A stretch of 64,000 nt of DNA from Oidiodendron maius Zn (taxonomy: Eukaryota; Ascomycota; Leotiomycetes; Myxotrichaceae). Shown here piece after piece: positions 21,323-31,708 of this stretch. The stretch's first letter is position 1. Every line of letters starts with the position of its first letter. The notes beneath the pieces are model-generated. The model was not told where the DNA came from and made no database searches. It saw only the letters and a list, made by a program, of their open reading frames with translations. Location: contig KN832888.1 in NCBI GenBank assembly GCA_000827325.1, positions 840,081 through 904,080 of the forward strand, written 5' to 3'. Made by a program: the position numbers and the translations under genes.

Positions 21323-23944
21323 ATGGCGCCCCAAGATGGCCTGTCTCCCGCCGGTTCAAGTACCTACTCCTCGAACACATTGTATGTCGGCGATGGGACA
21401 TGGGACTCGACTCGCAATGATTTCCTGCTACCGAATCTTGTAGGACTGAACTTTGAAACTATGCGATATAATGGTATGTCTGCCCCTCCGTCACTTCCAT
21501 TGCACAAACCAAAAGCGTCAGCTACGACGATGGAACCGCTACTAATGAAGGTCACAATAGGAATGGGCAACCGATTCGCTGGAGTCGCCGAATATCACAC
21601 TCTCGTAAAGGGCCATGGCATAGTAGCCGTCATCACATTCCTCTTTATTGTCCCTGCCGCCATCATGTACGCCCGATTCTTCGGAAGAGACGTTGGCCGA
21701 GCTCGGCACGTCCACATCTACCTAAACGTTATGGCCCTTCTTTTATCCACTGTAGTTCTTGTGCTTGGCTGGTTTGCTGTGGGCCCAGCTCGCTCACTTA
21801 CGAACCCGCACCACGGCCTCGGAGTCGCGATTTATGTCCTGATGTGGGTACAATCGATTGGCGGGAGATGGGTATACGGACGAGTGAAGGCCAGGGCCAT
21901 GAACAGGTTGCCACTCACTGGGGTTCTCCATCAGTGGGTTGGTCGAGCCACTGCTCTTCTCGGCATTATCCAGGTACCCCTTGGGTTGACGCTTTATGGG
22001 AGCCCGAAGTTTACATTCATTCTTTATACCCTTTGGATGACGGTTCTCTTATTTTTATACTTTGTCTTTAGTTATAGGGCACAGGGAAGTGTTGCCAGGA
22101 GGTCGAGCAGCGTCCGTCATGGTACCGTGATTGAAGAAAAGAAAAAGAGCAGGTTCGGAGGCTGGCTTGCCCCATTGGCTGCTGGCGCTGGCACGATGGC
22201 ATTACTCAGCTGGAGGAGGAATCGTAAGCGGAAAAATGAAGAGAGAGACGAAGTGGTAGCCTCTAGGAGAGGCTCCAGAAGAGGGAGCGGAAGCTACATT
22301 GAAGAGGAGAAATATGAAGTGAGAAAGCAAAAGGACGGAGGCGGCATAATGAGTACGGTTATTAAAGGTGCTGCAGTAGTTGGAGCTGGCGCACTGGCAA
22401 AGAGCTGGTGGGATAGACGGCAAGAGAAGAAGAAGCAAGAAGAATATTCGTCTGTGGCTCCGGACACACCTTCGAAGAGGCACAGACGACATGACTCTGT
22501 ATCCAGCGACGATAGCGAAGAAACCCATCGTCTAGAGGAAGGCCGCCGACACGGGAGACATTCTCTCCCGGGTCCAGTCGATGCAGCAGCAGCCGCAGCA
22601 GCTATTTCAGCAGCAGAACGGCCCATCACACCTCGTCCTGCTCGACATCATAGAACGCATTCCCATGGCTCCGAGTCTGGATTTACTCAACCCGACCCTC
22701 ATTCACCATCTAGACGACCGCAGTCGCCATCTCATGCTGTCCGCAATTCCATTATTGCAGGTCTAGGCATGGGTGCGTTGGCCAAGTGGTGGAAGGATCG
22801 TTCAGATAAGAAGGAGCAAGAGCGGCTAGACAAGCTCGCTGAAGAGGAACGTCTCGCCCGTCTTGGCCACTCCCACGGAGGCTCTCGATTCACAGGTGAT
22901 GGCATCCCTCCTCCTCGTCGTCACCGCGTGTCGCGAACACAGGAATCGTCTGAGCTCTCTTCAATTATCGACGATCCACATCATATTCGCCCTGGAGACA
23001 TACCTCCCATCCCAGCAGCCCTGGCTGGTGGAGCAGCTGGCGGAATTGCCGCCGCAGCTTTGGCCGGGCATTCGAGATCTCATCATGATATGCCGACTGC
23101 CCCCGCTCCACCTCCTCCGGAGCATGCCAACTATCCTCCTCCTCCTCCAGGTGGGCCGCCTCCGGGCCATGCCGCTTACGCGCCACCACACTCCGGGTTA
23201 CCACCAGGATCTGACATGGGCCCGGCTACAATGCCACCTGTCCCTCACGACCCTGTTGGAATTCTTCACGACGATAGCGGCACAGAATCCTATCTTTCCG
23301 CTGGAGCAGCACCTCATCGAAGACATTCCTCGAGACGCCGACGAGAAGGGGAAGCTGCTGCGGCGGCGGCTGTGGCTGGTGCAGCTGGATTAGCTGCCGA
23401 GGAGGCGGCTCGTCGACGTTCAAGGTCGAGATCGCAGAGTCAAGGTCCATCTGGTCCTTCTCAGCCTGTGAGCGTAAAGGTTAAAATGCACGGTGACCGT
23501 AACCAGAAGGTGACATTACGAAGATTGACGGAGCAGGAAGCTGCAGCTGAGAGAGAAGCCCGACGAAAGCCTAGAAGAAGAGCGGATTCTATGAGTAGTT
23601 TGAGTGGAAGCGAAACCACCGCGTCAAACCCACGGGGATACAGAAGAGATGAGAGAAAAGCGGAAAGGGTCGTCCAGGGCGGTCCGCCACCCTCCATGCC
23701 GCCACTAAGTCCACCAAACCCCGCGTTCGCAGGTGGGAAGAGGCCGAAGGATAGTGCATACTATAGTGGCAGGCCAGAAGGCTCGGGGACCGGACCAGGC
23801 GGGCCAGGTAGTGTAGGCAGCCCTTCCAGTCATGGCACATGGTCAGGAGTGAGCCCCTCTGGAAGTGGAGATCCGGCTGAGCGCAGACGCAGGCGGAGGC
23901 TGGAGCGGAATCAGAGGCCAAGTGGCACTGTTGAGTACTCCTGA
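21323..23944 (+). CDS. Cytochrome b561-domain membrane protein with long low-complexity tail
   Basis: Exon 1 is 21323-21473 and exon 2 21561-23944; the 87-nt intron (GTATGT..CTACTAATG..AATAG) is a multiple of three, so the frame is also open through it. The spliced protein has 844 residues. Five to six hydrophobic segments include VITFLFIVPAAIMYA, NVMALLLSTVVLVLGWFAVG and LYTLWMTVLLFLYFVF. Histidines in KGHGIV, VHIYLN, PHHGLG and LHQWVG are placed like the haem ligands of eukaryotic b561 domains, which move electrons across membranes. The cytoplasmic tail contains two related units, GAGALAKSWWDRRQEKKKQE and GMGALAKWWKDRSDKKEQER, with Ala-rich, Pro-rich and Arg/Ser-rich stretches reminiscent of fungal DUF3824-type sequence. 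No DOMON or FAD/NAD reductase domain is present. The electron acceptor is unknown. Confidence 0.85.
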   Translation: MAPQDGLSPAGSSTYSSNTLYVGDGTWDSTRNDFLLPNLVGLNFETMRYNGMSAPPSLPLHKPKASATTMEPLLMKVTIGMGNRFAGVAEYHTLVKGHGIVAVITFLFIVPAAIMYARFFGRDVGRARHVHIYLNVMALLLSTVVLVLGWFAVGPARSLTNPHHGLGVAIYVLMWVQSIGGRWVYGRVKARAMNRLPLTGVLHQWVGRATALLGIIQVPLGLTLYGSPKFTFILYTLWMTVLLFLYFVFSYRAQGSVARRSSSVRHGTVIEEKKKSRFGGWLAPLAAGAGTMALLSWRRNRKRKNEERDEVVASRRGSRRGSGSYIEEEKYEVRKQKDGGGIMSTVIKGAAVVGAGALAKSWWDRRQEKKKQEEYSSVAPDTPSKRHRRHDSVSSDDSEETHRLEEGRRHGRHSLPGPVDAAAAAAAISAAERPITPRPARHHRTHSHGSESGFTQPDPHSPSRRPQSPSHAVRNSIIAGLGMGALAKWWKDRSDKKEQERLDKLAEEERLARLGHSHGGSRFTGDGIPPPRRHRVSRTQESSELSSIIDDPHHIRPGDIPPIPAALAGGAAGGIAAAALAGHSRSHHDMPTAPAPPPPEHANYPPPPPGGPPPGHAAYAPPHSGLPPGSDMGPATMPPVPHDPVGILHDDSGTESYLSAGAAPHRRHSSRRRREGEAAAAAAVAGAAGLAAEEAARRRSRSRSQSQGPSGPSQPVSVKVKMHGDRNQKVTLRRLTEQEAAAEREARRKPRRRADSMSSLSGSETTASNPRGYRRDERKAERVVQGGPPPSMPPLSPPNPAFAGGKRPKDSAYYSGRPEGSGTGPGGPGSVGSPSSHGTWSGVSPSGSGDPAERRRRRRLERNQRPSGTVEYS

Positions 23945-24370
23945 AGGACGACGGATATGACATTTGAGAATTATAGCGGGCGTTTGGGTGTATCAACTCA
24001 TCTGTACTGGACTGTACAGTACAATTATATTGGGCGATGCATATGACATTGCCACTAGGGCATAATGATGTTCATAGATGATGATTTGGATCGTTAATAC
24101 AGTCCTCATAGCTACGAAGTCTTCTCACTACCTGCCGACCCCTGATTACATATCGCACGTCCGTCGTCCGTCGTCCGTAGTCTCTCGTCCTAGGAGTAGC
24201 CTATCGACCCTGAGGGGTTGTGTCAGCCTTGCGACAAGGCTGTCCACTCTCGCTCCAAGCGAGGAATTATCATAGCGCGTCAACAGCAGCGACGTAAACA
24301 TTCCACCTATCTCATTCTATGCAAACTTTGAACCACTGCCACCGTATCTAGACAATCATACACATTCGCA
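23945..24370. other. Intergenic between tandem plus-strand genes
   Basis: 3' flank of the b561 gene and promoter of NNF1. A short tandem repeat of CGTCCGT (three copies) lies at about 24158-24178. Confidence 0.5.
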
Positions 24371-25021
24371 ATGCCAGCGGCTTCGTCCTCTCATGAGGCC
24401 TCTCCATCCCCCCCCCCTCAAGCACCTATAGCCAGTACACCCGGTCCTCGCGCGGCGGCATTAATCCAACTCTATGAAAAGACTCTAAACAGCACGCTCC
24501 ACGGCATAAGCTACGAGTCTTTCAGCGCCTGCTTCCCCTCGATATCTGCCAGCGCGCCGGCATCCCTGCAGCACATGCACAGCGCGTTCATCTCGCGGCT
24601 CTCGGCCTTCGCCAAGGACGAGTTCAACACCATCCTCGAGGAGCGTCGTGTAATCGAGAATCTCAACCGTTTGGATGAGTTGATCGTCGATGCCAAAAGG
24701 CGAAAGGCCGCAGCGGGGGAGAAGAGTGACGACGCTATCCCGCCACATATGCAACCCGCGGCGAGTGTTAGGGATGCGCACCTAAATCCCATTTTGGCAT
24801 CACAAAGGAGTCAATTGAATGCGAGACTACAGACGATGCAGAGCCAGAATGCGGCACTGGCAGAGAAGTTGGTGGCGCAGAGGAAGGAAATGCAGCAGTT
24901 GCTAGGGGCGCTGGAGAGCATTGTTAAGGATTTGGAAGAGGGTGGAGAGTTATTAGGAAAGGAAAGTGAGGAGTTGGCGGCCAGTTCGAGGGCAGTCGAG
25001 GAGGAGATGCTCAACATCTAG
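24371..25021 (+). CDS. NNF1: Kinetochore MIND/Mis12 complex subunit NNF1
   Basis: An intronless 216-residue protein. After a Pro/Ser-rich start, the NNF1/PMF1 core reads GPRAAALIQLYEKTLNSTL, then FSACFP, then SAFAKDEFNTILEERRVIEN followed by LNRLDELIVDAKRR. The typical linker (IPPHMQPAASVRDAHLNPIL) precedes a C-terminal coiled coil (SQNAALAEKLVAQRKEMQQL to the end). In the MIND complex it pairs with Mtw1 and links inner-kinetochore CENP-C/CENP-U-type proteins to the Ndc80 complex at centromeres. Length and motif order match filamentous fungal NNF1. The gene is convergent with the PH-domain gene downstream. Confidence 0.9.
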   Translation: MPAASSSHEASPSPPPQAPIASTPGPRAAALIQLYEKTLNSTLHGISYESFSACFPSISASAPASLQHMHSAFISRLSAFAKDEFNTILEERRVIENLNRLDELIVDAKRRKAAAGEKSDDAIPPHMQPAASVRDAHLNPILASQRSQLNARLQTMQSQNAALAEKLVAQRKEMQQLLGALESIVKDLEEGGELLGKESEELAASSRAVEEEMLNI

Positions 25022-25309
25022 CCAGATGTTTATGACGTGCAAGGTTATATTAATGATTGGGTGTTTTGGGAGTCACAGGAGCATGGGTAGGGCCAGGCAC
25101 ATCATGGAATCAGAGGCGATGCTGCCAGGGAACTTCAAGTCGGCGTTCAGGATAAAGGTTCGTGGTAAAACTACAATATAAAACGACTCCCAATATGCTT
25201 CACTACCAAGTCTGACCTTTCTTAGCGCTCCGGTTTATCATGCATGAATCTTGTCTAACACTCTTCCAAAACGCCTCACTTTAAACCAAACACAATCAAT
25301 TCGTTATCA

Positions 25310-26513
25310 TTATGACCGCGCAGAATTTCTGTGCCGACGGCCGCTATTAATGCTGGATGCATCGTCGATTTCATTATAGTCGGGTGGTTCACGTCTAGTC
25401 AACTCGCCCGTATCCCAGTTCACAATCCACTGTTTGCCATTCATAATGATTATATTCGACTTTCTGGGGCTCTGCGATAATAGTATTGCCATGCAGTGCT
25501 TCGCATATATCATATCTTTTCTCGCAGACCAGCCATGCTCTGGCTGCCACTTCCCCGTTTCAGGAGAAATAGATGGCCTAACTGGACGTTTTCGAGGGAT
25601 GCTTGCAGTGACATTAGGTGCCGGCCGAGTCGAGACTGAGTCTATCGTTCCACTGCGTGGAGTTATCGAGTTAATGCTCTCAATAGAAGCCATATCTCTA
25701 AGACGATGTCTTGCCTCGTTTGTATCTCTACTAAATGTCTCTCGTGCTTCTATCTCGGGAGTAACATGCTCCGAGTTCTCCAAGCGTCGTTGATGCCTTG
25801 GGACAGATAGGTCGCGGGGTAACTCACGCTCATCCAGTGGAAGAGCCAAATCGATGGCTGTGGAGAGCGCATGAAGCCAGTGGATAAAGGTCTCGATCCG
25901 TTGGCAGGAGAGGATAAATTGGTCTGATTCTGCCCGTATCCTGATTACATGATTTTTTCTGTTCAAACCCATCAGCAAGTGTCTCGATAATCGGGCGGGA
26001 GACAAACTTCGTGTAATCAGCAGCAATACCAGCGTCGGCGAGATGGAGATTGTAGCTACACAGAAACTCCCCTTTCTTCGCTTCGACAGGCAGATCAGGG
26101 CAATCGTCCAAGAATTCGGGTCTTGTTCCGAAAACCCCACTACTTTTATACTTGTGAAACATCAAAGCAGTTCCTTGGAGAGTGGCGAAGACACGGGTCC
26201 AATTCCTGTCATCAGCTCGGTGAACCGCACCATCAAGTTCCATTTTCCTCATGAAAACGTTTTCCAGGGATATATCAGACGAATATGAAGGCAGCATTTC
26301 TTGCCCTTCATCTTCGCGTGGTTGGACGCTCAATTCTGGGTGTGGGTGGTAAGATTGCATTAGAGAACTATAGTCGGAAGGGTGTGTCTGTTGGGCTATA
26401 TAATATTGATCCATGGACATTCTTTTCTGATTGGAGATGGTGAGAGAAAGCTGATTGGCGCTATACTCATCGCCATCATGCTCTTCAGAAGTGGCATTCA
26501 TCTCGGGCTTCAT
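25310..26513 (-). CDS. PH-domain protein, 384 residues
   Basis: Exon 1 is 26513-26008, the intron 26007-25959 (GTTTGT..GCTGAT..CAG), exon 2 25958-25310; 1155 nt in frame. A PH domain spans roughly residues 85-210: a start near NVFMRKMELDG, then NWTRVFATLQGTALMFHKYK, then CSYNLHLADAGIAADYTKK, then HVIRIRAESDQFILSCQ and a C-terminal helix, ETFIHWLHALSTAIDLALPL. The remainder is disordered apart from a conserved-looking end (MIYAKHCMAILLSQSPRKSN, GKQWIVNWDTGELTRREPP). PH domains of this fungal class bind phosphoinositides or proteins at the plasma membrane. The function is not known to me. The start is the first good ATG; an additional upstream exon cannot be excluded. Confidence 0.85.
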
Positions 26514-28004
26514 ACGGTGATATGCTGTGAAGCCTGATGGGGCCGTTCACCATGCATGCCTCTCTTGGCCAAGGTTGTCGCCTCACAGACAGTCCGATGA
26601 TTCCAGTCTTGGACCGTAACTCTCAAGGCCGGTTGCCACTAGTAGTGGCATAAGATAGTAGTATAGATGGCATTGCTATTGGAAATATTAGCCATCTTTT
26701 CATTTGAAGCCCTTAGTGAGAGCCGGATACCTTGTGCTGGAAATGAGAAACGTCTTATATTGCTTCTTCAGGAACACGACAAGACCGGCCTTGTAAATAC
26801 AATGCCGTCGCTGCGAATGTTACTAAAAGCCCCTAGTAATCGCAAGCGTCAGTATCAAGTCCCTGGAGCAACGACATTCTCAAGACTTACCCCTTCGCAG
26901 CAATATCTGCCAAGCAATATGTGGCAAGCAGTATGATCAAGCTTTGGCCGGAGACAAGATATCTTGGCTTTAAGGAGTTCTGGACGCATCAGTCGGCATT
27001 CTTGTGAGTTCAATCCGGCGATGGCTAAACTTCGGGCAAATCGCGGCCGTCGGGGGAATTATTTGTGGCTAAAGATACCCAAAACGGAAGTGACACGAGG
27101 CCAATCGCGAGCCTCTTTCATCTACACCACATTTAGCCGGAGAGCTGGAGGCCTCTTGTTGCAATTGCATACGAGATGCCGCTAGCTTCGGAATCCATTT
27201 GAAGTCATCTATTCTCGCCACCCTCGCCTTCCGGGATAAGTGTGGTTCTTAAGCTCCTTTCAAGACGAGCCGCATGGACCCGGGTCCTTGTTTCGGTGGT
27301 GGTGGTATGATCACCTAGCTGCCACTTCAAGACCTCGGAGGTATATACTCCGCCGAGGTACACTATTGACAGGTTCGTACGTCCTATCACAGGACCAGAT
27401 GGTAAGTGGGCTTACTCGTCTCTTGCGGCCATCTCGGCTTCAAGTGCAATCTATGCAGAGATAATCATTTAATAGCCTGCCTGGTAAACTCGACGATACT
27501 GCGCTGTATGCCGTATTCCCGTCGTTCTAGACCCATCGATTTTCTGCGAGTACTTTCGTACCTGGAAGTCCTTGTATGAAGATCTACGATCTAACTATAA
27601 ACAGTTCGTAAGGATGCACACTCTCTTCCGCCACTACTGTACTGTGGCCAGGGTTTTGGAAGAATAGGTCCGTCCCCCAGCAACACTCATAAATCATTCT
27701 CTCTGCAACTTCCAAATTATTCCGTAATACCACTGCTTTCTTGTACATATAGAAGCGGGATTTTCGCCGCCGTCAAGATGGCGATATGAGTACCTCGAGC
27801 CATTTCTTATTGATCAAATGGTTGTGCGGTGGCATGTACACCTCCCAATGTAAACTTTCCTGCAATCGCATCCTGGCATGAGGCTGACACCTGTCACTGC
27901 ATATCTGGCATAAACTATCCAGAGGAGTTGCATGGCATAAGGCATCAATTTAAAGCCTCTTTCTCTCAATTTCAGCTTTTCATTTCTGTATTAATTACAG
28001 AATC
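26514..28004. other. Intergenic, no supported gene
   Basis: About 1.5 kb with short frames only. Frequent stops in all six frames and an AT-richer composition mark the start of the accessory pocket. Confidence 0.45.
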
Positions 28005-28918
28005 CTAATCCCTTATCGCGTGATCTCTTGCCCAAGCCTGGATCTTCTCAAAGTTTTTACATATATGTGTTGTCTGCGCATTAGCAATGGTCTTCTGTCT
28101 TGCTGTATCCCACTGCCAATAGATGGTACTGATATCCACAGAGCACATCAGAGATTGCCTGATGGAATCCACACAATGCTCTACGAATCCGTTAGGACTA
28201 CCATCAAATGGGGCATTTTGGACATCAAGAAGCAGACCTGTATGATCAATTGCCAGTGTCAAGTTTACACCAGTCAGATTGTCGAAGATGCGATAACGGT
28301 CTGGATATAATATCTTACGAAGATGGTTAAGACAGTGTAGTTGGTGGAAAACGTCAAGTCCAATCACATAGCCATTATCATCTCCCGGTATCCGAGTAGT
28401 GCGATTTAGCAACTGTACAGCCATTTCATCATCGATTTGACTGAGTCCAATGTCTAATATAGACTCGGCTCGATTGCATTGAGGCCAAATCCAGCCACCG
28501 AGGCCATACCGTCGTACAGGGCTTCCCAGCCGCGTCTACTTCATCATCAGTTGGCTCTTGATATGGAGTTCGGTCGCTACCGAAATTGGAATGAAAGACT
28601 TCTATTTTATACTCAACAGCATCTCGTGCAGGCGTTGTAGAGCAGGATTAGCTTAGAGAAATAACCGCTTGAAGGGCTGCCATCACAGTATATGTACGGC
28701 AATTCCGGCCCTTTCTGTAAAGATGCACGATACTGAATGGTACTTAGCATAAGAGAGATGGCCAGCAAACACGATGTGCCTATTCCGAGAGCCTTCCACC
28801 TCGTTGGAGACTTCGGCATGGAAGGTTGAGCCACACAATCCGTATAGCCCTCACGGCCATCATGGCTGCCTAGCAGTTTGTCTGCGACCACCTCGTCGTA
28901 TTGCCTTCGAGACGGCAT
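28005..28918 (-). pseudogene. UstYa-like (DUF3328) oxidase gene with a one-base frameshift
   Basis: The reconstructed exons are 28918-28687, 28622-28510 and 28453-28005 (introns GTGATG..GAG and GTATGG..TAG). The sum is 794 nt, one base short of a whole number of codons. An N-terminal cytoplasmic part precedes one membrane segment (LGIGTSCLLAISLMLS). The lumenal domain reads AVEYKIEVFHSNFGSDRTPY, then TDDEVDAA, then (next frame) WEALYDDIGLS and onward. It includes the two DUF3328 hallmarks HQLHCLNHLRK and VEHCVDSIRQSLMC. Family members such as UstYa/UstYb and CctR-type proteins catalyse oxidative cyclisation or halogenation in peptide natural-product pathways. The missing base lies in GCGGCTGGG near 28530, between codons for Ala and the conserved Trp. 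All other splice joins are clean, so this is a recent pseudogene or a sequence error. No precursor peptide gene is visible nearby. Confidence 0.7.
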
Positions 28919-30013
28919 TATGTTCGAACTGAGCAAGACCAGAAATTAAACTCACAGAAGAATGGCCTAGGAAAGAATGGGAAAAGAGGTTGGAATTGCG
29001 AGGTGCTGAGAGGACTGCACAGCATCCCGCCAGGTAACACAAATCTAACGCACAGTAACAATCAGATGCAGATCCACCTTCCTTATGTAGAATTCATTTT
29101 ACGGCATCATGCTCCGATTTGTCCCTTTATTGGAATTGTACGACAGCCCCAGTAAATGGTACGCAAAGGAACTGGCCCCAGTGCTAATTGTGTTATCACA
29201 TTCTCTACCACACGTCCCAAAACCCTCAAATTTGTAAAACTAGCGCAGTATAAACCTTCAATTACCGGATAACTACTTCCATGAATCTCTAAATCATCCA
29301 TATTAAGTATAATATTATCTTTCATGCCTGGTAATCAGCCTTCGCCCGGGAATACTAAAATTGCCTTGTTCTAGCCCTGGAATTGGAATCAAAACAAAAT
29401 TCGTTTGATAATCAGCTGAAGTATCGAAGATCAAGATACTTAATATTCCTATTTAAAGAGATCACTCTAACAGCCTCAGAGCATAGAAAAGATCCATTGC
29501 ATGCATCAGATCATGATCTGGATCACGTGCGCGTGGACGTTCCCTTCTATTACTTTAGAGATAGCCATAATTCTGAGTTTCCAGCTATCCAGGTATGATT
29601 TATAGTATATGATATCTGAATAACTTACAGATAAGTATATTAGAGTTACACAGGAAGAAAATTGGGAAGCAGAACTCAAGTTGGATGGATATCGCGTGCC
29701 TAGTTGGCTACGTGATGCAATATCCAAAAGCTGTCATTACCCCTGCCTCTATAATGAATCCCGATTCGCTTCTTTATTTCACATTATGGTTGATTCTAGT
29801 ATATGACCTATGTCATATGAACATGCTCTTTTAGTACGCAGGTATAAACTTGCGTTGTCAAGCGGGCGAGTACGGTTTTTATTGTTCAATATTGGGCTCT
29901 ACATTTTCTACCGCCCTACTTTACGCCGTTTATTATATATCAAAATGATAATCCATAAATTTAGTTTCATATTTAAAATTCTAAACGGTCAATTCCCATA
30001 TTTGTCCCCCAAG
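28919..30013. other. AT-rich intergenic region
   Basis: Rich in TA-containing stretches, especially 29380-30000, with no coding frame of quality. It lies between two frameshifted genes. Confidence 0.5.
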
Positions 30014-31070
30014 ATGAATAACTTGAGAGCTTTCACACGCCCACAGATTAAGTTAGGTATACTCTCGTCTCTTCAGAATGGACATCCAACAAGGTCTCTC
30101 ACCGGACAAACTTCAACAGCTCCATATCTTTTAGATGATAAAATCAATGGACTCGGCTTTATTCGCTCCAATCCACGGACCCCAAAACCTAGGAAACGTG
30201 GCGTCACGGAGATTAGAGGCCCATATTACTCGGCTTATGGCAAACGACATTGGCAAGACAACATGGATACCATCGGTCATCATGTGGATGGCTTAAAATT
30301 TGCTGGTGGTTCATTTTCGCTGACGCCAGAAGGGTCAGTTTCAGAGTTCATTGACATTGCCCACCAGAATGAAGTATATGTATCGACGGTAAGGTAATAA
30401 TCTATATTTCTCCTCGGCTCTATCTGACGAAAGCAAAGGGAGGCTTTATGGAACATGTCCTCACGCATCCGGATGTGTTACACGTCGTTGATAGGTATCT
30501 CCAAAAGTGTAAGGATGTTGGGTATGCATGTAAACCCTGAGTCTCCCTCATGTAATCTTGCTAAGAGTATATTCAGTTTTGACATTGTAGAGCTCTCGAG
30601 TGGCTTTCTTTCGTTCCCTCCAGATGACTGGCTGCGCCTCGTAGAGCGGGTACATAGCTATGGCCTAAAAGCCAAACCCGAGCTCGGCATTCCAATTCGG
30701 TGCTGGCGGCGACACTGCAGCCTCAGAGCTCGAAACGTCTGGTACCAGTGACCCAGCCAAAGTGGTAGATCTGGGGAAGCGATTCATTGAAGCAGGAGTT
30801 GAGATGATGATGATTGAATCAGAAGGGATTACGGAGAATGTAAAGACTTGGCGCACGGACATTATTCAATCTATACTAAAAGGCCTACCTATAGAGTCAG
30901 TTATGTTCGAAGCTGCAGATCCGGCAGTGTTCAACTGGTATGTTAGGGAATTCGGCATCGACGTGAATCTTTTCGTGGATCATAGCCAGATTGTGCAGTT
31001 GACCTGCCTAAGGTGTGGAATCTGGGGAAAGGCAGACACGTTTGGGAAAGTTGTCAGTTATAGGAAGTAA
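30014..31070 (+). pseudogene. Phosphosulfolactate synthase-like (ComA/HSA32 family) gene with a one-base frameshift
   Basis: Exons 30014-30388, 30439-30521 and 30577-31070 join with GT..AG introns of 50 and 55 nt, but the total (952 nt) has one base too many. The product is a ComA-type TIM barrel: KPRKRGVTEIRGPYYS, HHVDGLKFAGGSFSL, VYVSTGGFMEHVLTHP, FDIVELSSGFLSFPPDDWLR, KAKPELGI, then (shifted frame) FGAGGDTAASELE, DLGKRFIEAGVEMMMIESEG and ESVMFEAADPAVFNWYVREF. The archaeal and bacterial enzymes add sulfite to phosphoenolpyruvate; plant and fungal relatives (HSA32 group) have stress-related or unknown roles. The extra C lies in ATTCCAATTCGG at about 30691-30693, after ELGI. No other stop or shift is seen, so the event is recent or a sequence error. 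Confidence 0.7.
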
Positions 31071-31249
31071 AAGTTATTGGTAGCAGCAGTCAATTGTATT
31101 TCGTTTGTGAAAAGGATCGAATTGACAAGGTTCTTCCTGTTCCTTGTCACTTCTGTACCGCATACCGCTGTAAATAACCTTGCAATGTTGCCGACTTTCT
31201 TCGTATCCCGTCATATATGAATTTCCTAGTCACTGCTGCTCAGTGTCCC

Positions 31250-31708
31250 TCAGTTACTACCGTCGGAGTCATCACCATCGTCGTAGTCCTCTTTTCCCTG
31301 AGAGATTTCATTCTTCGCCTCACGTCCTCCATCCTCAACTTGCTCGTCATCGTCCCCTGTCTCATTGCTGCCCTTGGTGTCCAGCTTCATTTTCTTCTTC
31401 ATGGCCTTTCCGACAAAAGATTGACCAACTTCCTCACTCATCTCATTGGCGTCTCTCTTCTTGGCCGGAGCTTTGGCGCCTTTAGTCTGGGTCTTCTTAG
31501 GGGTGCTTGGAGCCGGCTTTCCCTTGCGGGAGGAATGGCCGAGCTTAAGCTTGAATCGGGACCAGCGCTTCTGCGCAGCTCCGATCTTTTCAAGACCGAG
31601 GGCTTTGGTAACATCCTCCCAGTTAATTGCGATGGTGGAGTTATCGAGGACGGCCTTGAGAAGAACCTCATTGGGAGTCAACTCCTCAACGTCACCGGAG
31701 ACCGACAT
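31250..31708 (-). CDS. Small SANT/Myb-like nuclear protein, 152 residues
   Basis: A single exon with ATG at 31706-31708. Residues 8-55 ([40 protein letters not shown] then WSRFKLKL) form three predicted helices with tryptophans spaced as in the small Myb/SANT-like proteins common in filamentous fungi. A Lys/Pro-rich basic segment follows ([20 protein letters not shown]), then an acidic Asp/Glu-rich end. The layout suggests a nuclear chromatin- or DNA-associated protein. The target is unknown. A CA-rich leader (ACTCACAAGCCACC) precedes the ATG. Confidence 0.75.

Noticed and set aside
28005-31070. A complete peptide natural-product cluster around the UstYa-like gene
   Set aside because: No repeat precursor peptide, peptidase, methyltransferase or transporter typical of such clusters was found nearby; the neighbour is a ComA-like gene.
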